A stretch of 55,501 nucleotides of DNA, taken from positions 1 through 55,501 of the forward strand of contig VBJD01000033.1 in assembly GCA_005887995.1 (NCBI GenBank), in the 5' to 3' direction. Positions 34,342 through 42,894 of this stretch are shown here, one piece after another (within the stretch, counting starts at the first letter, position 1; every line of letters starts with the position of its first letter). A program made the position numbers and the translations under genes. The notes under the pieces were generated by a model, which was not told the DNA's origin, did not search any database, and saw only the letters and a list, made by a program, of their open reading frames with translations. The stretch comes from Chloroflexota bacterium. Lineage in GTDB: Bacteria > Chloroflexota > Limnocylindria > P2-11E.

Positions 34342-35100
34342 GTGAAGTCGCTGCCGCTCGACGCGCACGCGCATCTCGATGCGATGCTCCCGGCGCGCGC
34401 GATCGCACGTGCGGGCTTCGTCCTCGCGATGACGCTCTCATCGGATGAGGCGAGGATCGCGCTCGCCCGAGCGGACGAGCGGGCGGTGTGGGGCGTCGGC
34501 TGTCATCCGCGGCGCGCACGTGCGGTGCGCGCCTTCGACCGTGACGAGTTCACCGAACTGGCCCGGCGCTCGCCGCTCATCGGCGAGATCGGGCTCGATC
34601 TGACCTCGCGCGTGCCGATGCCCGCGCAACGAGCGACGTTCCGGGCCGCACTCGCGGTCGCCTGCGCTCTCGGGCGCGTCGTGTCGATCCATCCCCATCG
34701 GACGAGCAGCGCGGTCCTCGACGAGCTGCGGCGTCGTATGCCTCCCGCCGCCATCCTTCACTGGTGGTCGGGAAATGACGAGGAGACGCGCCGTGCCGTA
34801 GCCCTCGGCTGCTATTTCTCGGTGCACCGAGCCGTCGCGCGACTCCGCATCTGGCAGGATGTCCCGCCCGAACGCCTGCTCGTCGAGAGCGACATCAGGT
34901 ACGCCGACCCACCAGCGTCGTCGCCCACGAGCGTCGCGCGCACCGAGGTGCTCCTCGCCGCGCGAACCGCTGCGCGACCGGAGGAGATCCGTGCTGGCGC
35001 ATGGCGCGCGCTGCGGGCGATCATCGCCGCGTCGCGCTCGCACGCACTGTGGCCACGGCCCTTTCTCGACCAGGTACGCTCCGAGGTCAGTGTGCGGTGA
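34342..35100 (+). CDS. TatD-like metal-dependent hydrolase
   Basis: 252 residues from GTG 34342. Amidohydrolase TIM-barrel motifs: D7-A-H-A-H-L-D13, GCHPRRA, GEIGLD, SIHPH, LHWWSGN, and LLVESDIRY. This is the TatD/YcfH set of metal ligands, although overall identity to classical TatD looks low and the N-terminal part is shortened. Likely DNase or other phosphoesterase; substrate unknown. It ends the CoA-transferase operon. Confidence 0.8.
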   Translation: MKSLPLDAHAHLDAMLPARAIARAGFVLAMTLSSDEARIALARADERAVWGVGCHPRRARAVRAFDRDEFTELARRSPLIGEIGLDLTSRVPMPAQRATFRAALAVACALGRVVSIHPHRTSSAVLDELRRRMPPAAILHWWSGNDEETRRAVALGCYFSVHRAVARLRIWQDVPPERLLVESDIRYADPPASSPTSVARTEVLLAARTAARPEEIRAGAWRALRAIIAASRSHALWPRPFLDQVRSEVSVR

Positions 35101-35115
35101 TCACGCACGCGGGCG

Positions 35116-35829
35116 TCACACGCCGCGTTCCCAGATCGCGAGGTCGTGGGCGAACACCACCCGCCAGGGGTCAAGCTCCTGAAGGCGCGCGACCCAGGGG
35201 GCGTACGGCGGATGCGGCTCACCTTCGCGATCGAGCCGCCACGCGAGGAGCGCGCGCGTGTAATCGCTCGTCTCGTTGAAGGCCTGGCCGGCGACGACGA
35301 TCCGGCCTTCCTGCGTGTCCACGACGAACGACTGATGGCCGTCGGTGTGGCCGGGGGTCGGGATGATGCGAACGCCGCGCGCGATCTCGGCCTCCTCGCC
35401 GTTCAGGACCTCGAGCATCGCTCCTGGAAAGTCGATCGTCTTCTTCGGCAGCGAGTAATCGAGCGTCGTGCGCGCGGCGTCACGCTCGGCCTTCTGGATG
35501 AAGATCGGCGTGCCCGGAAAACGCCAGTTGTTGCCCGAATGGTCGATGTGCAAGTGACAGTTCGCGATCGCGCGGACCTCGCTCGGCTTCACGCCCATCT
35601 CGCGCAGCGCGTCGTCGAAGTCGCGGACGACCGGATGGAAGAGCGCCTCGGCCTTCGCGTGCCCGAGCGCGAAGCCGGTGTCGAGCAGGATCGGGCCGTC
35701 GGGATGTCGAATGAAGAAGGACGTCACGACGATCACCGCCCCCTGCAGGTGCGGCGCGCGCGGAAACTCCATCGGCACGGTGTAGTGGCCCTGATGGATG
35801 CGGATGACATCGCGTCGCCGAAGAGCCAC
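35116..35829 (-). CDS. MBL-fold hydrolase, AHL-lactonase-like
   Basis: 237 residues from GTG 35829, which directly follows the stop of the gene upstream. Zinc ligands: H92-L-H94-I-D96-H97, PGHTDGHQ, and FAHD near the end; a central ILLDTG marks the fold. The N-acyl-homoserine-lactonase (AiiA/AttM) group has this pattern, so a lactonase or related hydrolase is likely, but quorum quenching cannot be claimed. It is the last gene of the ABC transporter operon. Confidence 0.85.
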   Translation of the reverse strand: MALRRRDVIRIHQGHYTVPMEFPRAPHLQGAVIVVTSFFIRHPDGPILLDTGFALGHAKAEALFHPVVRDFDDALREMGVKPSEVRAIANCHLHIDHSGNNWRFPGTPIFIQKAERDAARTTLDYSLPKKTIDFPGAMLEVLNGEEAEIARGVRIIPTPGHTDGHQSFVVDTQEGRIVVAGQAFNETSDYTRALLAWRLDREGEPHPPYAPWVARLQELDPWRVVFAHDLAIWERGV

Positions 35830-36483
35830 TTAGTCCGATGTCGACGGAGGCGGGGACGACCCGTCTCCGTCGTCGCCCCAGATATCCGGAGGCGTGATCC
35901 CGTCCTCGAGCTCGTCGATCGCGTCGAAGACGTCGTCGCTCGGCACAGCCAGTCCTGATAGCTCGAGCAATGTCGTCCCCGGGGCGCTCTGCCAGTCCGG
36001 CGATCGCTCCAGAATGGCGTGGAGCCGAGCGCATTCGAGGTCGCCCTCCGCCGTCCGATGCCACGGGTAGACCGCGAACACATCGAGGTCGCGCTCACGC
36101 GTAGAGACGAACCCGCGCGCTTCGAGCCCTCCCCAGACCTCCATCCGCACGAAGGCCTCGGCGGTCCCCCAGCGGACCGCGAACGCTTCTCTCACCAACC
36201 GGGTCGGCGCGAAGGCGATGGATCGCTGCGGCGACCGAGCCATGCCTTCGTCTATCACATCGACCAAGGCGACGAGCGGTCTCGCGCCGACGCGACCGTG
36301 CTCGCGCGGCATGAGCCGCCGGTCACTCAGCTTGTCCTCTGGACCGCCCGCCAGTCTCGCGCCGCCTCGCACCACGAGCTCGAGCAGTGCGAGGAAGACG
36401 ATCTCGTGTGGGTCCGCGCGCGGTCCTTCGATGAGGACCATGGCCTCGGGCGCCGATAACGGAGCGGTCGACGCGCTGCTCAT
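35830..36483 (-). CDS. Hypothetical protein in transporter operon
   Basis: 217 residues from ATG 36483 (ATGA overlap with the permease stop). The N-terminus (EAMVLIEGPRADPHEIVFLALLELVVRGG) has the shape of a winged-helix start and recalls GPP34/GOLPH3-type proteins, but no diagnostic motif is present. The C-terminus is acidic, with Asp, Gly, Ser and Pro runs (GDDGDGSSPPPS). No membrane segment. Role unknown; coupling to the transporter and MBL genes suggests a shared substrate. Confidence 0.5.
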   Translation of the reverse strand: MSSASTAPLSAPEAMVLIEGPRADPHEIVFLALLELVVRGGARLAGGPEDKLSDRRLMPREHGRVGARPLVALVDVIDEGMARSPQRSIAFAPTRLVREAFAVRWGTAEAFVRMEVWGGLEARGFVSTRERDLDVFAVYPWHRTAEGDLECARLHAILERSPDWQSAPGTTLLELSGLAVPSDDVFDAIDELEDGITPPDIWGDDGDGSSPPPSTSD

Positions 36484-37412
36484 GCGGTGCGCAGTCGCGG
36501 GTCCAGCGCGTCGCGCAGCGAGTCGCCGAAGAGGTTGAAGCCGAAGACCGCCAGGCTGATCGCGACGCCCGGTGCGATCGCGAGCCACGGCGCGCGCTCG
36601 AGGAACTGCATTCCCGCGCCGCGCAGCATCAGTCCCCACGACGGGGTGGGCTCGAACACGCCGAGGCCGAGGAACGACAGCGATGCCTCGAGGAGGATCG
36701 CTTGCCCGAGGAACGCGGTCATCATGATGAGGTACGGCGCGAACACGTTCGGCGCGATGTGCCGGAACATGATCCGCATCGCGCGCGCACCGACCGCGCG
36801 CGTGGCCTCGATGTACGGCATCTGCACGACGGAGAGCGCGCTCGAACGCACGACACGCGAGACGCGCGGGATGATCGGCACGGTGATCGCGGCGATGACA
36901 TTGGCGATCTTGTCCTCACCGGTCCCGAGCGCCGCGACCACGGCGATCGCAATGACGATGAGCGGGAACGAGAGCAGCACGTCCATGAGGCGCTGGATGA
37001 TCTGATCGACCCGCCCGCCGAAGTACGCGCCGACGATGCCAAGGATGAGGCCGAGCGTGCACCCGACGATCGACGCAGTGAAGCCGACGAGGAGCGCGGT
37101 GCGCGCACCGAAAAGGAGCCGCGAGAAGACGTCGCGTCCGAAGTTGTCGGTGCCGAGAAGATGCTCCGGTGAGGGTGGCGCGAGCAGGTCCTTGAACGAG
37201 ATCGCCGTCGGGTCGTATGGGGCGATGCGATCCGCGAGCAGCGCGGCGAGGATCATCGCGAGCACGAGGACCAGGCCGAACGCACCGAGCGGACGTCGCG
37301 TTATGAACTCCCGCCAGAAGCGCACGAATCGCTTTCGCGGCGTCGACTCGAAGTAGCGCCGGCGAGCGAGAGCTTCGGCCTCGCTCTCGAGCGCGGTGGC
37401 TCGCTCCGTCAT
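36480..37412 (-). CDS. Peptide-type ABC transporter permease (DppC/OppC family)
   Basis: 310 residues from ATG 37412 (ATGA overlap with the dppB-like stop). An N-terminal segment with a DRIAPYDPTA loop and GTDNFGRDVFSRLLFGAR are classical OppC marks; the EAA loop is EATRAVGARAMRIMFRHIAPN. Five to six membrane segments are seen. It forms the channel with the preceding permease. No ATPase gene follows. Confidence 0.93.
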   Translation of the reverse strand: MTERATALESEAEALARRRYFESTPRKRFVRFWREFITRRPLGAFGLVLVLAMILAALLADRIAPYDPTAISFKDLLAPPSPEHLLGTDNFGRDVFSRLLFGARTALLVGFTASIVGCTLGLILGIVGAYFGGRVDQIIQRLMDVLLSFPLIVIAIAVVAALGTGEDKIANVIAAITVPIIPRVSRVVRSSALSVVQMPYIEATRAVGARAMRIMFRHIAPNVFAPYLIMMTAFLGQAILLEASLSFLGLGVFEPTPSWGLMLRGAGMQFLERAPWLAIAPGVAISLAVFGFNLFGDSLRDALDPRLRTA

Positions 37413-38356
37413 GAGTACCGGATGCGCGGGTCGAGGAACACGTAGATCAGGTCGACGATGAAGTTCACGATCACGAACACCGACGCGAGCAGCAGCACGA
37501 GCGCCTGGATCAGCGGGTAATCGCGGTGCGTGACCGCGTCGACGAGCAGCTTGCCGATCCCGTTGAGGTTGAACACCTGCTCGGTGACGACGAGTCCGCC
37601 GATGAGGAACGCGAACTCGAGGCTGATGACGGTCACGACCGGGAGGAGCGCGTTGCGCAGCGCATGGCGCACGACGACGAGCGTCTCGCGCAAGCCTTTC
37701 GCGCGCGCGGTGCGCACGTAGTCCTCGCGGAGCACCTCGAGCAACGTTGAGCGCGTCATACGCATCGACACCGCGGAATAGCGATAGCCGACGGAGACGG
37801 CGGGGAGGATGAGCTGCGAGAGGTTGGCGATCGGGTCCTCGGTGATCGGCGTGAACACGAGCGGCGGCGCCCAGCCGAAGAACGTGATCGTGCCGAGCAC
37901 GAGCATGATGCCGATCCAGAAGCTCGGCATCGCGAGGCCGCCGACGCTGAAGATACGTATCGCGTAGTCGGCCCACGTGTCCTGCTTCACCGCGGCGATG
38001 ACGCCGAGTGGCAGCGCGAAGGCGACCGCGAAGAGCGTCGCGATGACCGCGAGCTCCAGCGAGAGGGGCAGCCGCGTCCACACCTCATCGATGACCGCGT
38101 GGCCCGTCCACAGCGACTGGCCGAAGTCGAGGTGCGCGAGCTGTGTCATCCAATCGACGAACTGCGTCCACAGCGGCTTGTCCAGCCCGAGGAGGGCGCG
38201 CTCGCGGTCGATGACGTCCTGCGGCACGCTCGATCCGGCGTAGCGCAGGGCGACGATGTCTCCCGGGACGAGCCGCATGACGACGAACGTGAGGACCGCG
38301 ACGCCGACGAGCGTCGGGATCATGAGCAAGAGCCGCCCGACGACGTACCGCCTCAC
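37409..38356 (-). CDS. Peptide-type ABC transporter permease (DppB/OppB family)
   Basis: 315 residues from GTG. It begins RRYVVGRLLLMIPTLVGVAVLTF, typical of OppB, and has the EAA loop YVRTARAKGLRETLVVVRHALRNAL. Six membrane segments. It partners the OppC-type permease and receives substrate from the lipoprotein encoded upstream. Gene gap to the binding protein is 97 bases and holds a hairpin. Confidence 0.93.
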   Translation of the reverse strand: MRRYVVGRLLLMIPTLVGVAVLTFVVMRLVPGDIVALRYAGSSVPQDVIDRERALLGLDKPLWTQFVDWMTQLAHLDFGQSLWTGHAVIDEVWTRLPLSLELAVIATLFAVAFALPLGVIAAVKQDTWADYAIRIFSVGGLAMPSFWIGIMLVLGTITFFGWAPPLVFTPITEDPIANLSQLILPAVSVGYRYSAVSMRMTRSTLLEVLREDYVRTARAKGLRETLVVVRHALRNALLPVVTVISLEFAFLIGGLVVTEQVFNLNGIGKLLVDAVTHRDYPLIQALVLLLASVFVIVNFIVDLIYVFLDPRIRYS

Positions 38357-38395
38357 GGTCGGTACTCGCGCGGCTTTCGCCGCGCTCGGCTGCTT

Positions 38396-38418
38396 GGCGT
38401 GTGCGCTTCGCGCACGCC
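38396..38418. terminator. Intercistronic hairpin between binding protein and permease
   Basis: A 10-bp stem (one G-U wobble on one strand) with a 3-base loop (GGCGTGTGCG, CTT, CGCGCACGCC). Hairpins here often lower downstream permease mRNA relative to the binding-protein mRNA. No U-tract follows, so attenuation or 3' protection is as likely as termination. Confidence 0.45.
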
Positions 38419-38453
38419 GCGGTAGAGTCGGCCGGCCCCTGCCTCTTTCCTAG

Positions 38454-40145
38454 TTAGCTCTTCGCGAGCCAGACCGTGGTGAGGTCCTGGTTCGTGTAGT
38501 GGTTCGAGCCGATCTGCCAGCCGCGAACGATCTTGAGGTACGGGATGATCCGGTACCACCACAGCACCGGGTACTGGTAGGCCTTCTCGTCCATCGCGTA
38601 GCGCTCGATGTCGCCCACGAGCTTGACGCGCTGCGCCGGGTCGGTCTGACGGCTCTGCGCGTCGATCATCCCATCGAGCTTGTCGTCGTCGTAGTACGCG
38701 AAGTTGAGGCCCTTGCCCGCCTTGCTCGCCGACCAGAACTTCGCGAGCTGCAGGTCGGGCTCGTCGAGGAAGTCGCAGTTGAAGTCAAGCGCGACCTGGA
38801 AGTTGCCGGCGCGGAGGTCCGCTTGGTACGGCGAGGTCTCCTTCACGTCGTGCGTCGCCGTGATACCGACCTGCTTCCACTGATCGATGAGGAAGACCGC
38901 GACCGGCTCGTACGGCGTCGTGATGTTGCGGTTCAGGAACTTGAACGAGAGGTTCGGGACGCCAGCGTCGGCGAGAAGCTTCTTCGCCTCGGCCTTCGCC
39001 GCGGCCGCGTCCTTGCCGAAGCCGCGGATCTTCGCGAGGTCCGCGTCGGACATCGCGAATGGGCCCTTCGGGCGCATGAGCCCACCGACGTCCTTCACGA
39101 TCGTCGTCTTGCTGAGCGCCTCGCCTCCCGCATAGCGGTCGATGGCGAGCGACAGCGCCTGGCGGACGCGCACGTCGTCGAACGGCTTCACCTTCGTGTT
39201 CGGCACGACGTAGTTCACGCAGATCCACGGCGCCTCCTGGATCGCGAGGTCGTTGGGCAGCGCACGTGAAAGGTCGTCACGCTGTTGCGGTGTGAACCCG
39301 CGGAACTCGATCATCGCCTGCTTGCTGCGGATCGCGTTCACGCCCGCGGTCGCGTCGGTGATGATGAGCGCCTTGTAGCCATCGAGGTACGGCAGCTTCG
39401 TGCCGTCCTTGTCCTTCCCGAAGTAGTCCGGATTCTTCTTCCCGACCCAGTCCTGACCCTTCGTGTTCGAGACGTAGGTGAAGGGGCCGGTACCCATGAT
39501 GTTCTTCTCGTACCAGCGCGGGTCGGCCTTGAGCTTCGCGGCGCTGTAGATGAAGTTCCACGGCGACGCGAGGTTCGTGAGGAACGACGCCGACGGGTAC
39601 TTGAGCTTGAACTCGATCGTGAATTTGTCCGGCGCGTTCACGGCCGACACGACCGCGTACGCACCCGCGCGGGGCGAACTCTGCCCGGCCGCGGTGTTCG
39701 GCGTGATGATCTTGTCGTACGTTGCCTTGACGTCCTCGGACGTCATCTGCGTGCCGTCATGGAACTTCACGTCCTGACGGAGCTTGATCGTCACGGTCAT
39801 TTTGTCCGCGGAGACGGTCGGGTTCCCGTCCGCGACGTCGGGGATGACCTTCGTGAGGTCGTTCGGGTCGAACTTGTAGAGCAGGCTGTAGTGCGGCGCG
39901 ATCGGGTGCAGGAGCGCGAAGGTCGTCTCGCGATGCCCGTCGAAGGACGGCGGCTCCGCGTTGACGACGAAGGTGAGCGTCCCGCCCGGTGTCGGCTTCT
40001 CGCCGCCCGCCAGCGAGGCGGCAGGCGAGCCGGAGGTGCCCGGCTTGGCCTGCTGCGCGCAGGCCCCGATCACCAGCGTGGCGGTTACGAGGAAGACGAA
40101 GGCGATTCGAGCACGAAGCAAAGCTTCCACCCCCTTGACCTTCAT
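38454..40145 (-). CDS. Extracellular solute-binding lipoprotein, family 5 (OppA/DppA type)
   Basis: 563 residues. Lipoprotein signal with lipobox IGAC and Cys29, then a Ser/Gly/Pro-rich linker and the SBP_bac_5 fold (GGTLTFVVNAEPPSFDGH; KLRQDVKFHDGTQMTSEDV; MGTGPFTYV; RQALSLAIDR). It binds peptides or related compounds outside the membrane for the DppB/C-like channel. It starts 30 bases after the end of the PimA-like gene; no strong ribosome binding site is visible. Confidence 0.92.
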   Translation of the reverse strand: MKVKGVEALLRARIAFVFLVTATLVIGACAQQAKPGTSGSPAASLAGGEKPTPGGTLTFVVNAEPPSFDGHRETTFALLHPIAPHYSLLYKFDPNDLTKVIPDVADGNPTVSADKMTVTIKLRQDVKFHDGTQMTSEDVKATYDKIITPNTAAGQSSPRAGAYAVVSAVNAPDKFTIEFKLKYPSASFLTNLASPWNFIYSAAKLKADPRWYEKNIMGTGPFTYVSNTKGQDWVGKKNPDYFGKDKDGTKLPYLDGYKALIITDATAGVNAIRSKQAMIEFRGFTPQQRDDLSRALPNDLAIQEAPWICVNYVVPNTKVKPFDDVRVRQALSLAIDRYAGGEALSKTTIVKDVGGLMRPKGPFAMSDADLAKIRGFGKDAAAAKAEAKKLLADAGVPNLSFKFLNRNITTPYEPVAVFLIDQWKQVGITATHDVKETSPYQADLRAGNFQVALDFNCDFLDEPDLQLAKFWSASKAGKGLNFAYYDDDKLDGMIDAQSRQTDPAQRVKLVGDIERYAMDEKAYQYPVLWWYRIIPYLKIVRGWQIGSNHYTNQDLTTVWLAKS

Positions 40146-40175
40146 GCGCGGCCGATGCCACGCGGCGTCAGAACA

Positions 40176-41327
40176 CTAGCGCGTACGTACAGGTAGGGGA
40201 GAGGGTTCACTGGCCGGCGCGGCGCGGCGGCGGATGACGTCCTCGTAGACATGGACAAGCTCCCCCGTCACGTGGCGCCAGTCGTATTCCGGTGCGCGCC
40301 GCGCGCCCGCCTCGCCGATGCTCTGCCGCAGTTCCGGCTGAGTGATCAGCCGTTCGATGGCGTCGGCGAGCGCCTCGGGGTCCTTCGGCTCCACGAGGAG
40401 GCCCGACACATTTCGCTGTACGACACGCTTGTAGCCATGGATGTCGGAGGCGATGACCGCGCAGCCCGCGGCCATCGCCTCGAGGAGCACGATCCCGAAC
40501 GACTCCTGCCCCGTCGACGGCGCGACGTAAATGTCCGCGGTCTTGTAGAAGCTCGCCTTGTCCGCATCCTCGACGCGGCCGGCGAAGAACACGTCGGCGA
40601 GACGCTGCCGATGCACGAAGCGGCGGACGTCGCCGATCTCTGGCCCGCGGCCGACGATTATCAGCCGCGTCTCTGGATATTTGGGCTTGAGACGCGCGTA
40701 CGCGCGCGCGAGATACATGGTGCCCTTGCGCGGCTCGACGCGGCCGACGAAGAGGATGTTCACCTTGCCGTCGCGGAACTCGGGGAACGGCTTCGCGTGA
40801 GCGTAGAAGTCGACGTCGACCCCGTTCGGGATGATCCGGTACTCGCCCGGGAAGTAGCGCGACACGAAGTGCCGCGCCGCGCTCGACACCGCGACACGCT
40901 GGTCGAACTTGGCCATGTAGTGATCGAGCACCACGCGACCGAGCCAGTACGAGATCGAGAAGCCGCCGAACGCGTGGAACGTCGCGACGTTGGGGCATTT
41001 CGCCGAATCGAGGATCTGGAACGAGAGGAACGGCACGAACGGCTCGTGGTGGTGGATGATGTCGAACTTCTCGCGCTCGAGCATGCGCGACACGAGCCAT
41101 TCGAGTCGCAGCGAGAGCGTGACGCGCCCGATGCTCCCGTTGAACGGCACGGCCACCGCCTGCCCGATCTGGATGACATCTTGCGCCGGCGGGTCGTCGC
41201 CCCAGGGCGCGGTCAGGATGCGCACCTGATGACCCATCGCGCGGAGGTGCGCGTACGTCTCGCGGATGTGCGCGTTCGCGCCGCCCGGCCGCGGATACGC
41301 GTACGGACTGACGATCCCGATTTTCAC
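40176..41327 (-). CDS. GT4 glycosyltransferase, PimA-like phosphatidylinositol mannosyltransferase
   Basis: 383 residues from GTG 41327, which overlaps the PHP gene stop by 4 bases. GT-B fold: KIGIVSPYAYPRPGGANAHIRE (N-terminal glycine loop), RIIPNGVDVDFY, FVGRVEPRKG, and the EX7E motif in GQESFGIVLLEAM. The PRPGG and NGVDVD patterns match mycobacterial PimA and GT4 mannosyltransferases; the neighbouring inositol-lipid genes support that role. It would transfer mannose from GDP-Man to phosphatidylinositol on the cytoplasmic face. Sugar and acceptor are not proven. Confidence 0.8.
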   Translation of the reverse strand: MKIGIVSPYAYPRPGGANAHIRETYAHLRAMGHQVRILTAPWGDDPPAQDVIQIGQAVAVPFNGSIGRVTLSLRLEWLVSRMLEREKFDIIHHHEPFVPFLSFQILDSAKCPNVATFHAFGGFSISYWLGRVVLDHYMAKFDQRVAVSSAARHFVSRYFPGEYRIIPNGVDVDFYAHAKPFPEFRDGKVNILFVGRVEPRKGTMYLARAYARLKPKYPETRLIIVGRGPEIGDVRRFVHRQRLADVFFAGRVEDADKASFYKTADIYVAPSTGQESFGIVLLEAMAAGCAVIASDIHGYKRVVQRNVSGLLVEPKDPEALADAIERLITQPELRQSIGEAGARRAPEYDWRHVTGELVHVYEDVIRRRAAPASEPSPLPVRTR

Positions 41328-42055
41328 TTCGCCTTCTTCCGCCCCATGCGACGCCGCGCGCGCTTCACCGGATCCTTCACCATCGACCGCCACTGCTGAC
41401 GGGCAACGCCGTCCAGATGCTCCCCAAGCGTCCAGTGTCGTCCGTCCGGCGTGGTCGTGCGTTCGGCGATCGCGCGGCGCAGTTCCGCCATGCTGGTGCC
41501 CTCGAAATCCGTCCACGCCGTGCCGACGAGCCGCGCGTGGTGCGCGTCGCTCGAGCCCGTCGCGGCGACGTGCAGCACGTGTTCGTTGAGCCACGCTGCG
41601 CGCTGCTGCCGGACGCGCCCGGCGTACGAGGGATTGCGCAGCTCGATGCCGTCGACACGACACTCCGCCGCCGCGTTGACGAGGGCGCGCAGCGCGCCCT
41701 CGCCGATCGAGAAGGTGAGATAGGACAGCGGGTGGGGCACGATCGCGACCCCGCCCATCTCGTGGATCTGCGCGACCGTCGCGGCGAGCGCGCCGAACAT
41801 CGGCACCTCGTCCTCGATCCACAGCGCGAGGAGGTGACCGGAGCGCGTCGTGACTTCGACCCCCGTGACGACCTCGACCGCGCTGTTTCGGCGCGCGGCG
41901 AGATCGCGGAGGACGAACGACCCGCGGATGTCGTCGTGATCGGTGAGCGCGATGACGTTCATCCCCGCACGCTCCGCGGCGTCGAGGATCGCCTCCGGCG
42001 GCGCGAGCCCGTCGCCCAGGTCGGAGTGCAGCTGGAGATCCGCCTTTCCGGTCAA
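41324..42055 (-). CDS. PHP-domain metal-dependent phosphoesterase
   Basis: 243 residues from TTG 42055, chosen because it overlaps the acyltransferase stop (TTGA) and gives the LQLHSDLGDG start of the PHP domain. Metal-binding sets: H-S-D, ALTDHDDIRG, VPHPLS, and GSSDAHH. PHP enzymes remove phosphate from small substrates (e.g. histidinol-phosphate or 3',5'-bisphosphates). In this operon it could be the phosphatase needed for inositol-phosphate or PIP handling, an inference only. The C-terminal tail is Lys/Arg-rich. Confidence 0.8.
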   Translation of the reverse strand: MTGKADLQLHSDLGDGLAPPEAILDAAERAGMNVIALTDHDDIRGSFVLRDLAARRNSAVEVVTGVEVTTRSGHLLALWIEDEVPMFGALAATVAQIHEMGGVAIVPHPLSYLTFSIGEGALRALVNAAAECRVDGIELRNPSYAGRVRQQRAAWLNEHVLHVAATGSSDAHHARLVGTAWTDFEGTSMAELRRAIAERTTTPDGRHWTLGEHLDGVARQQWRSMVKDPVKRARRRMGRKKAK

Positions 42056-42894
42056 CGTTCCGCCCAGACGCGCTCGAATACCGTCCACTGATCGGGCGCG
42101 CCGCGCACGTAGCGTTCGAGCACCAGCGCCCACTTCCGGACGCCTTCGCGCACATCCGCCTCGCGGTCGCCCGTGGCGATGAGAGCGAGCGGCGGCTCGA
42201 ACGACGCCACGAACCGCCCGTTCTCGCGCCCCGAGAACGCCGGCACGACCGGCGAGCCGGTGCGCAGCGCCAGCGCGATGTGGGCCGACGGGATGAGCGT
42301 TTCGCGTCCGAAGAACGCGACGCGCTCGCCCACGCCGGTCACCGCGCGGTCCGCGAGGACACCGAACACCTTTTTATCGCGCAGCGCGCGGTACACCGCG
42401 AGCGGCGTCTCGGTCGGCACGAGCTGCAATCCCATGCCGCGACGCGCACGGTTGACGGCGCGCTGGAAGTCCGAGTGCTCGGCCTCGACCGGCAGCACGA
42501 CCTCGTATCCGTGCGCGTTCAACATCTGACCGACCACGGAGATCGGCCCGAGATGCGCCGACGCGACGACGACGCCTTTGCCCTGTGCCTCCGCGGCAAG
42601 GAAGTGCTCCCAGCCACGGTGCTCGATCGAAGCGAGAAGACGGTCGGGAGCGATGTGCGGGACATGGAAGACCTCGAGGTAGTTTCGAGACTGCTCCACG
42701 AACACCTGGCGAACCAAGCCGGCGCTGGCGCGCTCCGGCGCGATGACGCGCAGGTTCTCCATGACGTTCGCGCGCGCACGCGGCGACGCGAGGTACGCGC
42801 CGGTCCCAAGGACCTCCGCAAGGGGCGCGCTGACGCCGTTCGGAATGAGAGGCAGCGCGCGCTCGGCAGCGCGGACGAGGGCGCTGGTGGCCAT
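42052..42894 (-). CDS. LpxL/PatA-like lipid acyltransferase paralogue lacking the catalytic acid
   Basis: 280 residues from ATG 42894, sharing one base with the previous stop. The LpxL/HtrB fold is clear (VMENLRVIAPE, RNYLEVF, GKGVVVASAHLGPISVVG, VLADRAVTGVG), but the HX4(D/E) motif reads H114-L-G-P-I-S119, so the acid that pairs with His is serine. It may be inactive, need another residue, or serve as a partner of the paralogue encoded just upstream, which keeps H127-X4-E132. The gene order matches a PIM acylation step. Confidence 0.8.
   Translation of the reverse strand: MATSALVRAAERALPLIPNGVSAPLAEVLGTGAYLASPRARANVMENLRVIAPERASAGLVRQVFVEQSRNYLEVFHVPHIAPDRLLASIEHRGWEHFLAAEAQGKGVVVASAHLGPISVVGQMLNAHGYEVVLPVEAEHSDFQRAVNRARRGMGLQLVPTETPLAVYRALRDKKVFGVLADRAVTGVGERVAFFGRETLIPSAHIALALRTGSPVVPAFSGRENGRFVASFEPPLALIATGDREADVREGVRKWALVLERYVRGAPDQWTVFERVWAER

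Noticed and set aside
35116-35829. Firm call of quorum-quenching AHL lactonase
   Set aside because: The zinc motif fits many MBL-fold lactonases and hydrolases; no evidence here for acyl-homoserine lactone as substrate.
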